DNA from: an uncultured Bacilli bacterium
Lineage (GTDB): Bacteria > Bacillota_I > Bacilli_A > RF39 > UBA660
DNA length: 63,536 nt
NCBI GenBank assembly: GCA_910584255.1
Contig: CAJTXV010000007.1
Coordinates: forward strand, 1-63,536
Direction: 5' to 3'
In this document: positions 1-8,744 of the stretch, one piece after another
How the letters are laid out: each line of letters begins with the position of its first letter
Position numbering within the stretch: the first letter of the stretch is position 1
Position numbers and translations under genes: made by a program
The notes under the pieces: generated by a model
Told to the model about the DNA's origin: nothing
The model's database searches: none
Seen by the model: only the letters and a program-made list of their open reading frames with translations

Positions 1-170
1 ATTAATATTTTTTACCACTTATTTAGGTGTCACATCATTGACAACTAAACATTTTTTTCTTGTTTTTTATTATATTCTTTGTAAGAAAGTAGACTCGTAT
101 TTGCTCTAGTTTTGTCGAATCAGATGAAAAAAAAGCAAAAATGTTGTAGATTTATGTTGAGGTGATCAAA

Positions 171-329
171 GTGGGATATCTCTATATCATTGAAACTTTA
201 GGAAAAATGGAACAAGATACTCTGATGATTCAACTTTATATGGGGACAAATTGTTACCATCGTGGTATAATGAAAAGTAGAAAATTGTTACTAAAGGAGA
301 ACGAGCAGTATGAAGAAGAAATTTTCTGA
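171..329 (+). CDS. possible small ORF, 52 residues
   Basis: A GTG-started frame of 52 codons is preceded by GAGGTGATC, a nine-base match to the 16S anti-Shine-Dalgarno sequence, four bases before the GTG. The product would be MGYLYIIETLGK..., without signal peptide or motif I recognise. It runs through the promoter and ribosome binding site of the next gene and ends inside that gene in another frame. The strong binding site is the only support; it may be fortuitous or a leader frame. Confidence 0.3.
   Translation: MGYLYIIETLGKMEQDTLMIQLYMGTNCYHRGIMKSRKLLLKENEQYEEEIF
243..271 (+). promoter_or_regulatory. promoter of the GDPD gene
   Basis: A perfect -10 box TATAAT (266-271) carries a TGG extension and lies 17 bases after GGGACA (243-248), a 4/6 match to the -35 consensus. 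The downstream gene starts at 310 behind AAAGGAG. Confidence 0.6.
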
Positions 330-1026
330 AATTATATCTCACCGTGGGTATCATGGAAATGGCATCGTTGAAAATACAATGGATGCATTTTCTAAAAGTA
401 TTCTTTATTTTTTGCCTATTGAACTGGATGTTTATTTAACGAGGGATTCTAAGCTTGTTGTATTTCATGATTGTAATCTGAAACGTTTAATGGGAGTAGA
501 TAAAAAAATAGAAGACTGTACATATGATGAACTTTTAACGTATTCATTTCTAGATGGGAAAGGAAAAATTCCTTTGTTTTCTGAGGTTTTAGAATTAGTA
601 AAGGGTAGTGTTCCCTTATTAATTGAAGTAAAACGTGCGAAAAATTATCGTAAAACTTGTCATGCACTTCTAAATAGTCTTTCTAATTATACTGGAAAAG
701 TGCAAATTCAGTCTTTTGATATTCGAATTGTTCGTTGGTTTTTAGAAAAAGGAAAATATGCAACAGGACTTTTAATTTCATCCAATCCTAAAGAACAGTA
801 CTATTGGTACTATCTACTTGTAAATTCAGCATTTTTTGTCAAAAACTTTGTTCGACCTGATTTTGTTTCTTATGATATTAGAGGAATCCCTACTCCCTTT
901 TTAAAGAAGATTAGAAAAAGTAATATTCCTATTTATTTATGGACGATTCGTACAAAAAAAGACTTAAAGATGGCACGTAAATATGGAGATTTTTATATTG
1001 CGGAATGTCTTGATGCTTTCAATTGA
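310..1026 (+). CDS. glycerophosphodiester phosphodiesterase (GDPD family)
   Basis: A 238-residue protein of the GDPD TIM-barrel family, which hydrolyses glycerophosphodiesters to sn-glycerol 3-phosphate and an alcohol. The family signatures are plain: SHRGYHGNGIVENT near residues 10-23 (the HRG...EN catalytic/metal motif) and ELDVYLTRDSKLVVFHD near 37-53 (the E-D-V...HD metal and acid-base motif). LLIEVK near residue 103 supplies the next metal-site Glu, and the barrel ends with YLWTIRT near 209. There is no signal peptide, so it is probably cytoplasmic and recycles phospholipid head groups. It has its own promoter and an AAAGGAG site; the next gene starts 51 bases later from another promoter. 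Family assignment is secure; the exact substrate is not known. Confidence 0.9.
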   Translation: MKKKFSEIISHRGYHGNGIVENTMDAFSKSILYFLPIELDVYLTRDSKLVVFHDCNLKRLMGVDKKIEDCTYDELLTYSFLDGKGKIPLFSEVLELVKGSVPLLIEVKRAKNYRKTCHALLNSLSNYTGKVQIQSFDIRIVRWFLEKGKYATGLLISSNPKEQYYWYYLLVNSAFFVKNFVRPDFVSYDIRGIPTPFLKKIRKSNIPIYLWTIRTKKDLKMARKYGDFYIAECLDAFN

Positions 1027-1051
1027 CAACAGTCAAGTTTTTTGGGATAAT
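1023..1051 (+). promoter_or_regulatory. promoter of gpsB (and possibly rnpB)
   Basis: A perfect -35 TTGACA (1023-1028) overlaps the stop codon of the GDPD gene. It is followed after 17 bases by GATAAT (1046-1051). Transcription would start about 1058, twenty bases before gpsB. Confidence 0.7.
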
Positions 1052-1077
1052 AATAGCGTAAGGGATTGGTGATAAAA

Positions 1078-1443
1078 ATGATGCAGGATAAGATTTCTCT
1101 CACACCACAAGACATTTTAGAACGAGAATTTAAAATTGATACCAGAGGGTATCGGTTAAAAGAGGTAGATCAATTTCTAGATCAAATTATTGGGGACTAT
1201 GAACAGTTTTATGGCATTATTAAAGGATTAGAAAAAGAAAAAGAAGATCTATTAAAAGAAATTATAAACTTGAAGAGAGAACTTAGAAATGTTAGAATGA
1301 GTATTGATATTGCGAAAACCAGTGATAAAGAGGTTACCAATATGGATATTATTCGTCGTGTTTCTAATCTTGAAAAGATTGTATATGGAAAAAGTTCTGC
1401 TTTAAGTGATGATGTGAATGAATTAGAAAATGATGATGAATAG
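1078..1443 (+). CDS. gpsB: cell-division protein GpsB/DivIVA family
   Basis: About 121 residues. The N-terminal part (LTPQDILEREFK then GYRLKEVDQFLDQIIGDYEQF) is the conserved DivIVA/GpsB membrane-binding and dimerisation domain, followed by a charged coiled coil and a C-terminal helix around residues 85-105. In Firmicutes GpsB coordinates peptidoglycan synthesis between septum and side wall by binding class A PBPs. The frame is open from a TTG at 1066, but GGTGAT at 1068-1073 lies just before ATG 1078, so that start (or ATG 1081) is preferred. The position directly upstream of the RNase P RNA gene is the same as in Bacillus, which supports GpsB over DivIVA proper. Confidence 0.85.
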   Translation: MMQDKISLTPQDILEREFKIDTRGYRLKEVDQFLDQIIGDYEQFYGIIKGLEKEKEDLLKEIINLKRELRNVRMSIDIAKTSDKEVTNMDIIRRVSNLEKIVYGKSSALSDDVNELENDDE

Positions 1444-1449
1444 GAAATC

Positions 1450-1810
1450 AATGATAGTACTTTGACAAACACTGTATTTTTATAATATAGAGGAAAGTCC
1501 ATGCTCACAAAGACTGGAATGTCTTTAGTGTTCGTGCTAAGGGAAAAAATAACCTTAGGTAGCATTAGCTAACGGCGACGAAAACTCCTAAGTTCTTAGA
1601 ATAGGGAGTAAGTAGTTGTAAAGTGCCGCAGTGACGATTTTTTTCGAAAGAAAAAAGTGAAACGTGGTAAACCCCGCGAGTGAGAAACCCAAATTTGGTA
1701 GGGGAGCTTCGAGGAAGGAATCATAACGGAATCGAGGACCGACTATTCGGTAGATAAATGTTTGTCACCTAGAAATAGGTACAGAACATGGCTTATAAAG
1801 TATTATTATT
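1450..1810 (+). ncRNA. rnpB: RNase P RNA (type B)
   Basis: The stretch holds universal RNase P RNA blocks: GAGGAAAGTCCATGCTC near 1490 (P4 5' strand), AGTGCCGCAGTGACG near 1622, GTGAAACGTGGTAAACCCC near 1657, GAGAAACCCAAATTTGGTAG near 1682, and ACAGAACATGGCTTA near 1781. I set the ends by pairing: 1450-1463 pairs with 1797-1810 (P1, two G-U pairs), GACAAA 1464-1469 pairs with TTTGTC 1761-1766 (P2), and CTGTAT pairs with ATATAG around 1473-1490 (P3). The 361-nucleotide span is about 40 shorter than the Bacillus RNA. It begins six bases after the gpsB stop. The TTGACA-like and TATAAT-like strings at 1462-1486 lie inside the RNA, so they are not its promoter. Confidence 0.95.
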
Positions 1811-1832
1811 TTGATTAATAGAGGTGTTTTAA

Positions 1833-2327
1833 ATGAAAGAAATTGGGAAGTATTTAAAGCAAACTCGGATAAAAAATGGTGTTAGTTTAGAAGAGGCTAG
1901 TGAAGACTTAAATATGTCTATGATTCAACTAGAAAACATTGAAGACGGTAATGTACGTGCTTTTAAAGATATATTTTCTCTTCGTGATTATGTGAAGGAT
2001 TATGCAAAATACTTAGGTCTGAACGTGAATAAATTATCCGACGAGTTTAATGATTTTATGTTTGAAAGAACTTCTAAGATTTCTCTTTCAACGGTTATGG
2101 AGAAGCAAGCAAATGCTTCGAATGAAAAGAAAAAGCAGATTGTTTCTCCTTATACACAGATTAAAGATAGAAAAGAAGTTCCACTAAAACCAATTTTAGG
2201 GGTGCTCATTGGGTTCGTTTTGATTTTATTGGTATTTTTTGTGATCAATAAAGCTTCTTCGAAAAAGCCTACGATTACCAATGAATTGTTAGGAGATGGA
2301 AGTGAATATTATGAATTTACCTACTAA
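1833..2327 (+). CDS. rodZ: RodZ-like helix-turn-helix membrane protein
   Basis: A 164-residue protein with an N-terminal HTH_25-type domain (residues 1-75; IGKYLKQTRIKNGVSLEEAS...) and one transmembrane segment near residues 117-138 (LGVLIGFVLILLVFFVI). It ends about 25 residues after the membrane, so the periplasmic beta domain of longer RodZ proteins is missing. RodZ links MreB to the cell-wall elongation machinery. The order rodZ-pgsA-recA is the same as ymfM-pgsA-(cinA)-recA in Bacillus, which supports the call. AGAGGTG serves as ribosome binding site. The end of the frame overlaps the start of pgsA, suggesting translational coupling. Confidence 0.8.
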   Translation: MKEIGKYLKQTRIKNGVSLEEASEDLNMSMIQLENIEDGNVRAFKDIFSLRDYVKDYAKYLGLNVNKLSDEFNDFMFERTSKISLSTVMEKQANASNEKKKQIVSPYTQIKDRKEVPLKPILGVLIGFVLILLVFFVINKASSKKPTITNELLGDGSEYYEFTY

Positions 2328-2898
2328 GTTAACCATTACTAGAATTATATTTTCAATTATCTTAATTGGAATTTTAGTTTTTCCCTTTGATATGATTGGA
2401 GTTGAAATTCCTGTTATTCGTACAGTGATTGATTTAGATTTACGCTATGTTATTGCAGGTTGTATTTTTATTATTGCGAGTATTACTGACTTTTTTGATG
2501 GATATCTTGCGAGAAAATATGATATGGTTACGAACCGTGGGAAAATATTAGATGCTATTGCCGATAAAATTTTGGTAAATCCTATTTTGATTATTTTTAC
2601 GGCTGAGGGTTTCCTTCATCCGCTAGTTCCTGTTATTGTAGTAGCGAGAGATATCATTGTAGATACGATTCGTATGGAGGCTGCTTCTAAAGGAAAGGTA
2701 GTTGCAGCGATTCATTCTGGTAAACTTAAAACTGCATCTATGATGATAGGGATTACTCTTTTATTCTTTAATAATATGCCATTTGAATATATTGGGATTC
2801 GAGTAGATTTATTCTTTATTTACTTTGCTACTATTATGTCAATTGTATCTATGGCACAGTATTATTCGTTGAATAAAAAAATTCTTTTTGAAGATTAA
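2302..2898 (+). CDS. pgsA: CDP-diacylglycerol--glycerol-3-phosphate 3-phosphatidyltransferase
   Basis: About 198 residues; catalyses the committed step of phosphatidylglycerol synthesis at the membrane. It starts like known PgsA proteins (NLPTKLTITRI) and has the CDP-alcohol phosphotransferase signature as D-F-x-D-G-Y-x-A-R, then G-K-I-L-D-A-I-A-D-K, with four or more hydrophobic segments. AGGAG at 2291-2295 lies six bases before GTG 2302, which I prefer; ATG 2296 is too close and ATG 2311 too far from this site. It overlaps the rodZ reading frame by 26 bases. The cinA gene that separates pgsA from recA in Bacillus is absent. Confidence 0.92.
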   Translation: MNIMNLPTKLTITRIIFSIILIGILVFPFDMIGVEIPVIRTVIDLDLRYVIAGCIFIIASITDFFDGYLARKYDMVTNRGKILDAIADKILVNPILIIFTAEGFLHPLVPVIVVARDIIVDTIRMEAASKGKVVAAIHSGKLKTASMMIGITLLFFNNMPFEYIGIRVDLFFIYFATIMSIVSMAQYYSLNKKILFED

Positions 2899-2920
2899 AG
2901 TCCCAATGGACTTTTTTTTC
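2897..2920 (+). terminator. rho-independent terminator after pgsA
   Basis: AAAGTCC - CAAT - GGACTTT forms a seven-pair stem followed by a T run. It overlaps the pgsA stop codon. Confidence 0.85.
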
Positions 2921-2959
2921 TGTATAATTATAAGTAGAAAAGCATATTTTATGCAAAAA

Positions 2960-2973
2960 CAAACATTTGTTTG
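2960..2973 (+). promoter_or_regulatory. LexA-type SOS box upstream of recA
   Basis: CAAACATTTGTTTG has the form CNAAC-N4-GTTNG of the Gram-positive LexA box (consensus CGAACNNNNGTTCG), with G-to-A and C-to-T changes placed symmetrically. It lies ten bases upstream of the recA -35 box. A second, better-placed box stands before recX (19127-19140). Confidence 0.65.
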
Positions 2974-2982
2974 AAAAAAGTA

Positions 2983-3011
2983 TTGCATTTTTGAAAAAAT
3001 TATATTATGAT
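2983..3011 (+). promoter_or_regulatory. recA promoter
   Basis: TTGCAT (2983-2988), 17 bases, TATGAT (3006-3011). The start site would be near 3018, giving a leader of about 28 bases with AGGAGG before ATG 3046. Confidence 0.7.
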
Positions 3012-3045
3012 TAGATTGTCAGAATATAAATATAGGAGGTTTTTT

Positions 3046-4059
3046 ATGGCAAAGACAGAAAATAATGTAAATAAGGATATGGCTTTAGAGAAAGTTTTAA
3101 GCGACATTGAGAAACAATTTGGAAAAGGTTCTATTATGAAACTTGGAGATAACAAACATTTAGAATTAGATGTAACACCCAGTGGAAGTTTGTCTTTAGA
3201 TATTGCTTTAGGGGTTGGTGGATATCCTAAGGGTAGAATTGTAGAAATCTATGGACCAGAATCTAGTGGTAAAACAACATTTGCGCTTCATGCGATTGCG
3301 GAAGTGCAAAAGAGAGGTGGTAGAGCTGCATTCATTGATGCTGAACATGCCTTAGATCCTGTATATGCGAAGAATTTGGGAGTTGATATTAACGAGTTAT
3401 TACTTGCACAACCAGATACAGGAGAACAGGCCTTAGAAATCTGTGAGGCTTTGGTACGAAGTGAAGCTGTTAATATCGTCGTAATTGATAGTGTTGCGGC
3501 ATTAGTTCCTCAAGCAGAAATTGATGGAGATATGGGAGATAGTCATGTTGGTCTTCAGGCAAGATTAATGAGCCAAGCACTTCGTAAGCTTTCTGGAACG
3601 ATTAACAAAACTAAAACTACGGCAATTTTTATTAATCAATTAAGAGAAAAAGTGGGAGTTATGTTTGGAAATCCAGAAACAACACCTGGAGGAAGAGCCC
3701 TCAAGTTCTATGCAAGTATTCGTTTAGATGTAAGGCGTAGCGAATCTTTAAAAATGGGAGATGGATTTGTTGGAAATAAGACAACAGTGAAAGTTGTTAA
3801 AAATAAAGTGGCTCCACCATTTAAAACAGCAGTCGTAGATATTATGTATGGAGAAGGAGTTTCTCACGAAGGTGAATTAATTGACCTTGCAAGTGACTGT
3901 GGTATCTTGGAAAAAAGTGGTGCCTGGTATTCTTATCATGGTGAAAAAATTGGTCAGGGAAAAGAAAATGTTAAATTATTCTTGAAAGATCATAAAGACT
4001 TGACGAAAGAGATTGAAACGGCAGTACGTGCTTATTATGCGATTGAAGAAAAAAATTAA
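3046..4059 (+). CDS. recA: recombinase RecA
   Basis: A 337-residue RecA: ATP-dependent strand exchange filament and LexA co-protease. Visible are the N-terminal KVLSDIEKQFGKGSIMKLG, Walker A GPESSGKT (residues 70-77), Walker B VVIDSVAAL, the loop-2 region with INQLREKVGVMFGNPETTPGG, and the C-terminal domain. The open frame begins at 3007, but TAGGAGG immediately before ATG 3046 and the family's normal N-terminus (MAKTENN) fix the start. The C-terminal acidic tail is short. A SOS box and promoter precede it and a strong terminator follows, so it is a single-gene unit. Confidence 0.97.
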   Translation: MAKTENNVNKDMALEKVLSDIEKQFGKGSIMKLGDNKHLELDVTPSGSLSLDIALGVGGYPKGRIVEIYGPESSGKTTFALHAIAEVQKRGGRAAFIDAEHALDPVYAKNLGVDINELLLAQPDTGEQALEICEALVRSEAVNIVVIDSVAALVPQAEIDGDMGDSHVGLQARLMSQALRKLSGTINKTKTTAIFINQLREKVGVMFGNPETTPGGRALKFYASIRLDVRRSESLKMGDGFVGNKTTVKVVKNKVAPPFKTAVVDIMYGEGVSHEGELIDLASDCGILEKSGAWYSYHGEKIGQGKENVKLFLKDHKDLTKEIETAVRAYYAIEEKN

Positions 4060-4082
4060 AGAGACATTGATTTTTAAATTCT

Positions 4083-4114
4083 AAAGAGTGGTGAAAATAA
4101 TTCATCACTCTTTT
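4083..4114 (+). terminator. terminator after recA
   Basis: AAGAGTGGTGAA pairs with TTCATCACTCTT (one G-U) around a five-base loop and is followed by T residues. Confidence 0.85.
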
Positions 4115-4234
4115 AGTACAAAAAGAATAATTGAGTATGTTAGTTCATGTAATATTTAAGTTTTAGATAATTTTGTAAAATTGTTTTACCACTTTAAAAT
4201 GTCCAATTTTTAATAAAAAGGAGGGGGTATCATA

Positions 4235-6046
4235 GTGGGTGAAACTTATGAAGAAGTACGATTTTATAGTATTTATCGTGTCATTCTTTTAAAAGCAGAA
4301 GAACTTCAAAAAAACTAGAACTTGATGATATTTATATAGATTCTTCATCAGATGTTCCCTATAATCCCTTACTTACAGATAAAGATTGGGTGTATGAAAA
4401 CGCAGAATATTTATTTGTTTATAACATATTTAATTACCAAAGATGTCAAGGTCCAGAGGAATATTATTTGTTATTTAAAACTTTAATTGAAAATATAATA
4501 TAGGGGAAGATTATAATGCACTTTTTTCTAATTCTAAATGTTTTGGTGTTGAATTGAAATGGAAAAAGTTTGCTTTCTCATTTGTTGAATTTTTTGCTCA
4601 TGCATTTGATCATAATGGGATTTTAGATGAATTATTCTCTAAAAGTGATTTTGTTGATTACTTTTTTAGATATCCTATGATTTATACACATGAAGTATTA
4701 GAAGCTTTTGGATATTATGGGATTAGTAAGTTATTTAACTATGAAGAGTTTGCTTCTTATTATCTTGAACAACCCAATCAACTGATTCGTTTTATGAGAA
4801 AACATCCTAGGTTAGATATTCCTATGAAAATATTTTTTGATGAACGTTTTTGCAGGAGGGCACATGATATCAATGTTGAAAGTTTTTATTTTCATATGGG
4901 ATTTATTTGGGAATATTCTAGTGGTATTGCCTGTTTAGAAGAGCATCAAAGATTCTGTGACTATGGAATGACTCATGCTGATGATGGATTTTGCCATCAC
5001 TAATGGGTGAGTATACTTCTTCTTTAGATATTCTAACAGAAGATAGCTTTCGTTTGGATTCTAATTTTTTAAAGGGACAAGTAATTTAAAGAATATTTAA
5101 TCTTTCTGGTGGAAAAAGTATTCCTAAAATTCAGTTTTATCAAGAACTGTCTAAATATATTGCTATAGGATTATTGATCAGTAGATATTTTGAAACGAGT
5201 CCTTACAACTTATTAATTGATATTCAAACACTTTGTGAGTTTGTCTTAAAAAATCATCGTAAGTTAGAGGGAAAATCTATTTATGAATTTGTCCTTCATT
5301 TTGAAAACTTTGATATATCTTATATACTTGATTTTTATTGGAAAATTAAAGACTTACTACTGAAAAGTATTTTATATGATGATTGGGAGATACAAAAAAA
5401 TAAATTTGTGGATGCTGTGAATCATTATATATTTTCAGCGAGTGATTTTGTTCCTAAAAATATGAAAAGCATTCCTTATTACGATATTAGTGATTTAAAA
5501 TATCCTATTCTTGTTCATAATACAGGGATTGAAGTTGATGATATAGATCGAGTGAATCAAATAATTCATTACATTAAAAATGGTAGTAGACGTATGATAT
5601 GTCTTAGTTTACAGGACTTTGATTATCAAATATTCTATGAAGAAAATCGGAGCCATACCATTAAATTTATTTATGGAACTTTAGATCCTATAAAAGTTAG
5701 GATTATCAATCATGAGGATGTCTATTCTCAGGGACCTATGAAAGTTGAATACAATAATATTTGTTATAAAAGGAGACTTTATACTTTAGAAGAATTTATG
5801 GTGCTTACAAATAGATATAATGAAATTGCATATTCCATTAACAATCAACCATTCTTTCCTATTGGGATACTTTGTGAGGAGTTACCCACAAATGAAGAAA
5901 TTAGGGTTGCAGAGGAATTAAAAGTTCCAATATTTTATTGTGCTAAAAGAGGGTCAAAAAAAGTACCTCTCTCTAAGCAAAAACAACTAATTCAAAGATA
6001 TGAATGGCAAATTGCGAATATGAATTTATTTTTGGAAGAAAAATAA
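4235..6046 (+). pseudogene. decayed gene of unknown function (~600 codons)
   Basis: One former reading frame can be followed through at least four lesions. It starts at GTG 4235 behind AAGGAGGGGG. Frame 1 ends at TAG 4316 just after an A7 tract (4308-4314); one more A would join it to the next frame, which stops at TAG 4501. A third frame (from about 4503) stops at TAA 5001, a fourth begins at about 4998, meets an in-frame TAA at 5087, and then runs open to 6046 (290 codons from TTG 5174). The pieces are similar in style: rich in F, Y, I and acidic residues, without membrane segments. I do not recognise the family. It sits between recA and rny, where Bacillus has other genes. Most of the coding sense is intact, so inactivation looks recent. 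Confidence 0.75.
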
Positions 6047-6131
6047 TATTTTTTTTTCTTTTTTTTTATTAAAATGAACTGAATTCAAGGAAGTTTTAAA
6101 TCATATAAAGAAAGAGAAATGAATCAAATTC

Positions 6132-6160
6132 TTGACTTATTTTTCTATTAAACTTACAAT
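6132..6160 (+). promoter_or_regulatory. rny promoter
   Basis: TTGACT (6132-6137), 17 bases, TACAAT (6155-6160). The start site is about 50 bases before the gene. Confidence 0.7.
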
Positions 6161-6219
6161 AGAATTAGATGTAATGATTATGAATAATTATATACATAGA
6201 AAGAAATGGAGGTATAGAT

Positions 6220-7770
6220 ATGGATTTAGGATTCTCCATTTTACTAGTCGTTATTGGATTAATTTTAGGTTTTGGGCTGTGTGTTCTTATTAACCATTAT
6301 AGGACAAATAGTGCTTCTAAAAAAGTAGAGTCTTTTATGGAAAAGGCAAAAAAAGATGCAGAGAAAACGAAAAGGGAGGCTATTTTAGAAACAAAAGAAG
6401 AAATTCATAAATTGAAGCTTGATTATGAAAAGGAATTAAAAGAAAAGAAAAACGAGATTAAATTATCTGAAGAACGTTTGATTCAAAGAGAAAAAAATAT
6501 GGACAAGCGTGATGAACTTTATCAAAAAAGAGAATCTACATTGGATGATCGTGAAAACAAATTATTTGATAAACAAAAAGAAATCCAAGACGAACAAGTG
6601 AAAGTGGAAGAAATAAAACAACAACAGTTAGATTTATTACATGAGATTTCAGGAATTGGAATTGATAAAGCCAAAGAAATGGTGATGAGTAAAGTAAAGG
6701 AAGCAATGTCTAAAGAAATTTCTTCCTATATTAGAGAAAGTGAAAATGAAGCAAAACTAGAAGTAGATCGAAAATCAAAAGAATTGTTGGTTAGTTCTAT
6801 GCAGAAGTTTGCATCTGATGTTGCGAATGAGCAAACTGTCACTGTCGTCAATCTTCCAAATGATGATTTAAAGGGAAGAATTATTGGTCGCGAGGGAAGA
6901 AACATTCGTACAATTGAAGCAATTACAGGAGTTGATTTAATTATTGATGATACACCAGAAGCTGTTGTTTTATCTAGTTTTGATCCATTGCGTCGAGAAA
7001 TTGCACGTGTAACATTAGAAACCTTATTAAAGGATGGTAGAATTCATCCTACTAGAATTGAAGAACTTTATGACAAAGTTAGTAAGGATATGAAGTCTAA
7101 AATTATTGAATATGGAAATGATGCTTTATTTGAATTGGGGCTTACTAAAATGGATCCAGAGTTAGTAGAATTAATTGGTAAATTACATTTCCGTACGAGT
7201 TATGGACAAAATGCATTACAACATTCTATTGAAGTTGCCCATCTATCTGGTGTTTTGGCTGGTGAGTTGGGTGAAAATGTAGTGCTTGCGAAAAGAGCAG
7301 GACTGTTACATGATATTGGAAAATCTATTGACCATGAAGTGGAAGGTAGTCATGTTACCATTGGCGTTGATTTAGCGAAAAGATATCATGAACCCGAAGT
7401 TGTAATTAATTCGATTGCATCTCACCATGGAGATACACAGGCAACGAGTGTTATTTCTATTATTGTAGCGATTGCGGATGCTTTAAGTGCTTCGCGTCCT
7501 GGTGCTAGAAATGATTCTTTGGAAAATTACATTCAGAGACTAGAACAGTTGGAATCTATTGGTAATGATATTGATGGTGTTGAAAAAACTTTCGCAGTAC
7601 AAGCTGGTAGAGAACTTCGGGTGATTGTAAAACCAGAAGAAGTCGATGATTTAACTTCTCACAAAATTGCGAGAGATATCAAAGAGCAAATTGAATCTAC
7701 AATGCAGTATCCTGGTACTATTAAGGTGACTGTCATTCGGGAAACAAGAGCACAAGAAGAGGCAAAATAA
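6220..7770 (+). CDS. rny: ribonuclease Y
   Basis: A 516-residue endoribonuclease that starts mRNA turnover in Firmicutes, anchored to the membrane. Domains in order: an N-terminal transmembrane helix (residues 4-26), a long charged coiled coil (about 30-190), a KH domain with GRIIGREGRNIR (from residue 219), and an HD domain with LLHDIGK (His364-Asp365) and the downstream SHHGD motif. Length and order match the Bacillus protein (about 520 residues). ATGGAGG precedes the start. It follows the recA locus as in Bacillus. The other main nuclease, RNase J, is encoded 2 kb further on the opposite strand. Confidence 0.97.
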   Translation: MDLGFSILLVVIGLILGFGLCVLINHYRTNSASKKVESFMEKAKKDAEKTKREAILETKEEIHKLKLDYEKELKEKKNEIKLSEERLIQREKNMDKRDELYQKRESTLDDRENKLFDKQKEIQDEQVKVEEIKQQQLDLLHEISGIGIDKAKEMVMSKVKEAMSKEISSYIRESENEAKLEVDRKSKELLVSSMQKFASDVANEQTVTVVNLPNDDLKGRIIGREGRNIRTIEAITGVDLIIDDTPEAVVLSSFDPLRREIARVTLETLLKDGRIHPTRIEELYDKVSKDMKSKIIEYGNDALFELGLTKMDPELVELIGKLHFRTSYGQNALQHSIEVAHLSGVLAGELGENVVLAKRAGLLHDIGKSIDHEVEGSHVTIGVDLAKRYHEPEVVINSIASHHGDTQATSVISIIVAIADALSASRPGARNDSLENYIQRLEQLESIGNDIDGVEKTFAVQAGRELRVIVKPEEVDDLTSHKIARDIKEQIESTMQYPGTIKVTVIRETRAQEEAK

Positions 7771-7782
7771 GTCTCTTTTTTC
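7757..7782 (+). terminator. possible terminator after rny
   Basis: AAGAGG (7757-7762) can pair with TCTCTT (7772-7777) and is followed by Ts. The stem is only six pairs and partly inside the rny frame, so it may be leaky. Confidence 0.45.
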
Positions 7783-7840
7783 TTGTAAGTTTTGTCCTAA
7801 TTTGTTATATTTATAATAGAATAGAAAGGAATCCTTCGAT

Positions 7841-8743
7841 ATGTATAATGAAGAACAAGTATTAGAAAAAGTTTCCAAGAAAAAACAGAAAAATATTTTA
7901 ATCTTTATCATTGCAATTAGTGGTTTCTTTATTGCTGTTTTTTCTATTGGCATTTATTTATATAGTGACACAAGACCTTTAATTGAGTTTCCAACATATA
8001 GTTTATCAACAGAGGAGTGGACAACGGACGATATCATAGTTACGATTACGAATGACAGTAGTAAAGTTTTATCTTATTCTTTTGATGGAGGTTCGTCTTG
8101 GCAATCCAATAATACATATACTATGAATCAAAATGGAGAGATTATGATTCAAGTAATGGATACAAAAAATAAAACAAGTAAAAAGATTCCAGTTTCGGTT
8201 TCTAATATCGACCGCACACCGCCAGAAATGGCTTTTGAATCTACGACAACGGTTCAAATGGGTTCTTCTTTTTCTGTTCGAACAGGAGTTCAAGTTTCTG
8301 ATAAGGATTCAGGATTAAGTAATAACTATACAGCGGTTCCTAGTACCATTGATACAACGAGAGAAGGAGAATATCAAGTTGTTTATTCTGCTTTTGATCG
8401 TGCAGGGAACTTTGTTGAGAAAACAAGAACGATTATTGTAAAAGATATTGTAGGAAGGACTTATTACCGTTATCGTGATGGAACGATTGAGTCTTATGAG
8501 TGTCAGCCATATTTGTGTAATTGTGTTGCATCATCGGCAGCTTCATCGACAGGAACTTGTCCAACTGGATATTCTTTAAATGAACAAGGTGAGTGTTGTA
8601 ATACGTGTTATAAGACTTGCTCTAGGACAATTTGGGGAGAATGGAGTGAATGGGATCAAGAGGAAGTAAAGGCAACGCCAACTAGAGAAGTTGAGACTAT
8701 GATTAAAGAAGATGGTGTGATAGAAGGAGAGGTAGGACAGTAA
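7841..8743 (+). CDS. membrane-anchored Ig-like, Cys-rich, WSxW protein (copy 1)
   Basis: 300 residues. A short basic cytoplasmic tail is followed by a transmembrane helix (about residues 18-41) and a long outside part. Residues about 50-120 form a first beta-rich module containing SYSFDGGSSWQ; about 125-200 form a bacterial Ig-like repeat ending GEYQVVYSAFDRAGNFVEKTR; 215-265 is a Cys-rich module (CxxxxCxC ... CCxxCxxxC); and it closes with WGEWSEWDQE, which resembles the WSxW core of thrombospondin type 1 repeats. The next gene is a paralogue with the same layout, one base downstream. Function unknown; adhesion or cell-wall contact is a guess from the domains. The Cys pattern suggests disulphides or metal binding outside the cell. 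Confidence 0.75.
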   Translation: MYNEEQVLEKVSKKKQKNILIFIIAISGFFIAVFSIGIYLYSDTRPLIEFPTYSLSTEEWTTDDIIVTITNDSSKVLSYSFDGGSSWQSNNTYTMNQNGEIMIQVMDTKNKTSKKIPVSVSNIDRTPPEMAFESTTTVQMGSSFSVRTGVQVSDKDSGLSNNYTAVPSTIDTTREGEYQVVYSAFDRAGNFVEKTRTIIVKDIVGRTYYRYRDGTIESYECQPYLCNCVASSAASSTGTCPTGYSLNEQGECCNTCYKTCSRTIWGEWSEWDQEEVKATPTREVETMIKEDGVIEGEVGQ

Positions 8744-8744
8744 A

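Noticed and set aside
1462..1486. TTGACA and TATAAT in front of the RNase P sequence as a promoter
   Set aside because: The spacing is only 13 bases and both strings lie in the P1/P2/P3 helices of the RNA, as pairing with 1761-1810 shows.
6047..6075. T-rich stretch after the decayed gene as a terminator
   Set aside because: There is a long T tract but no stem of useful length before it.
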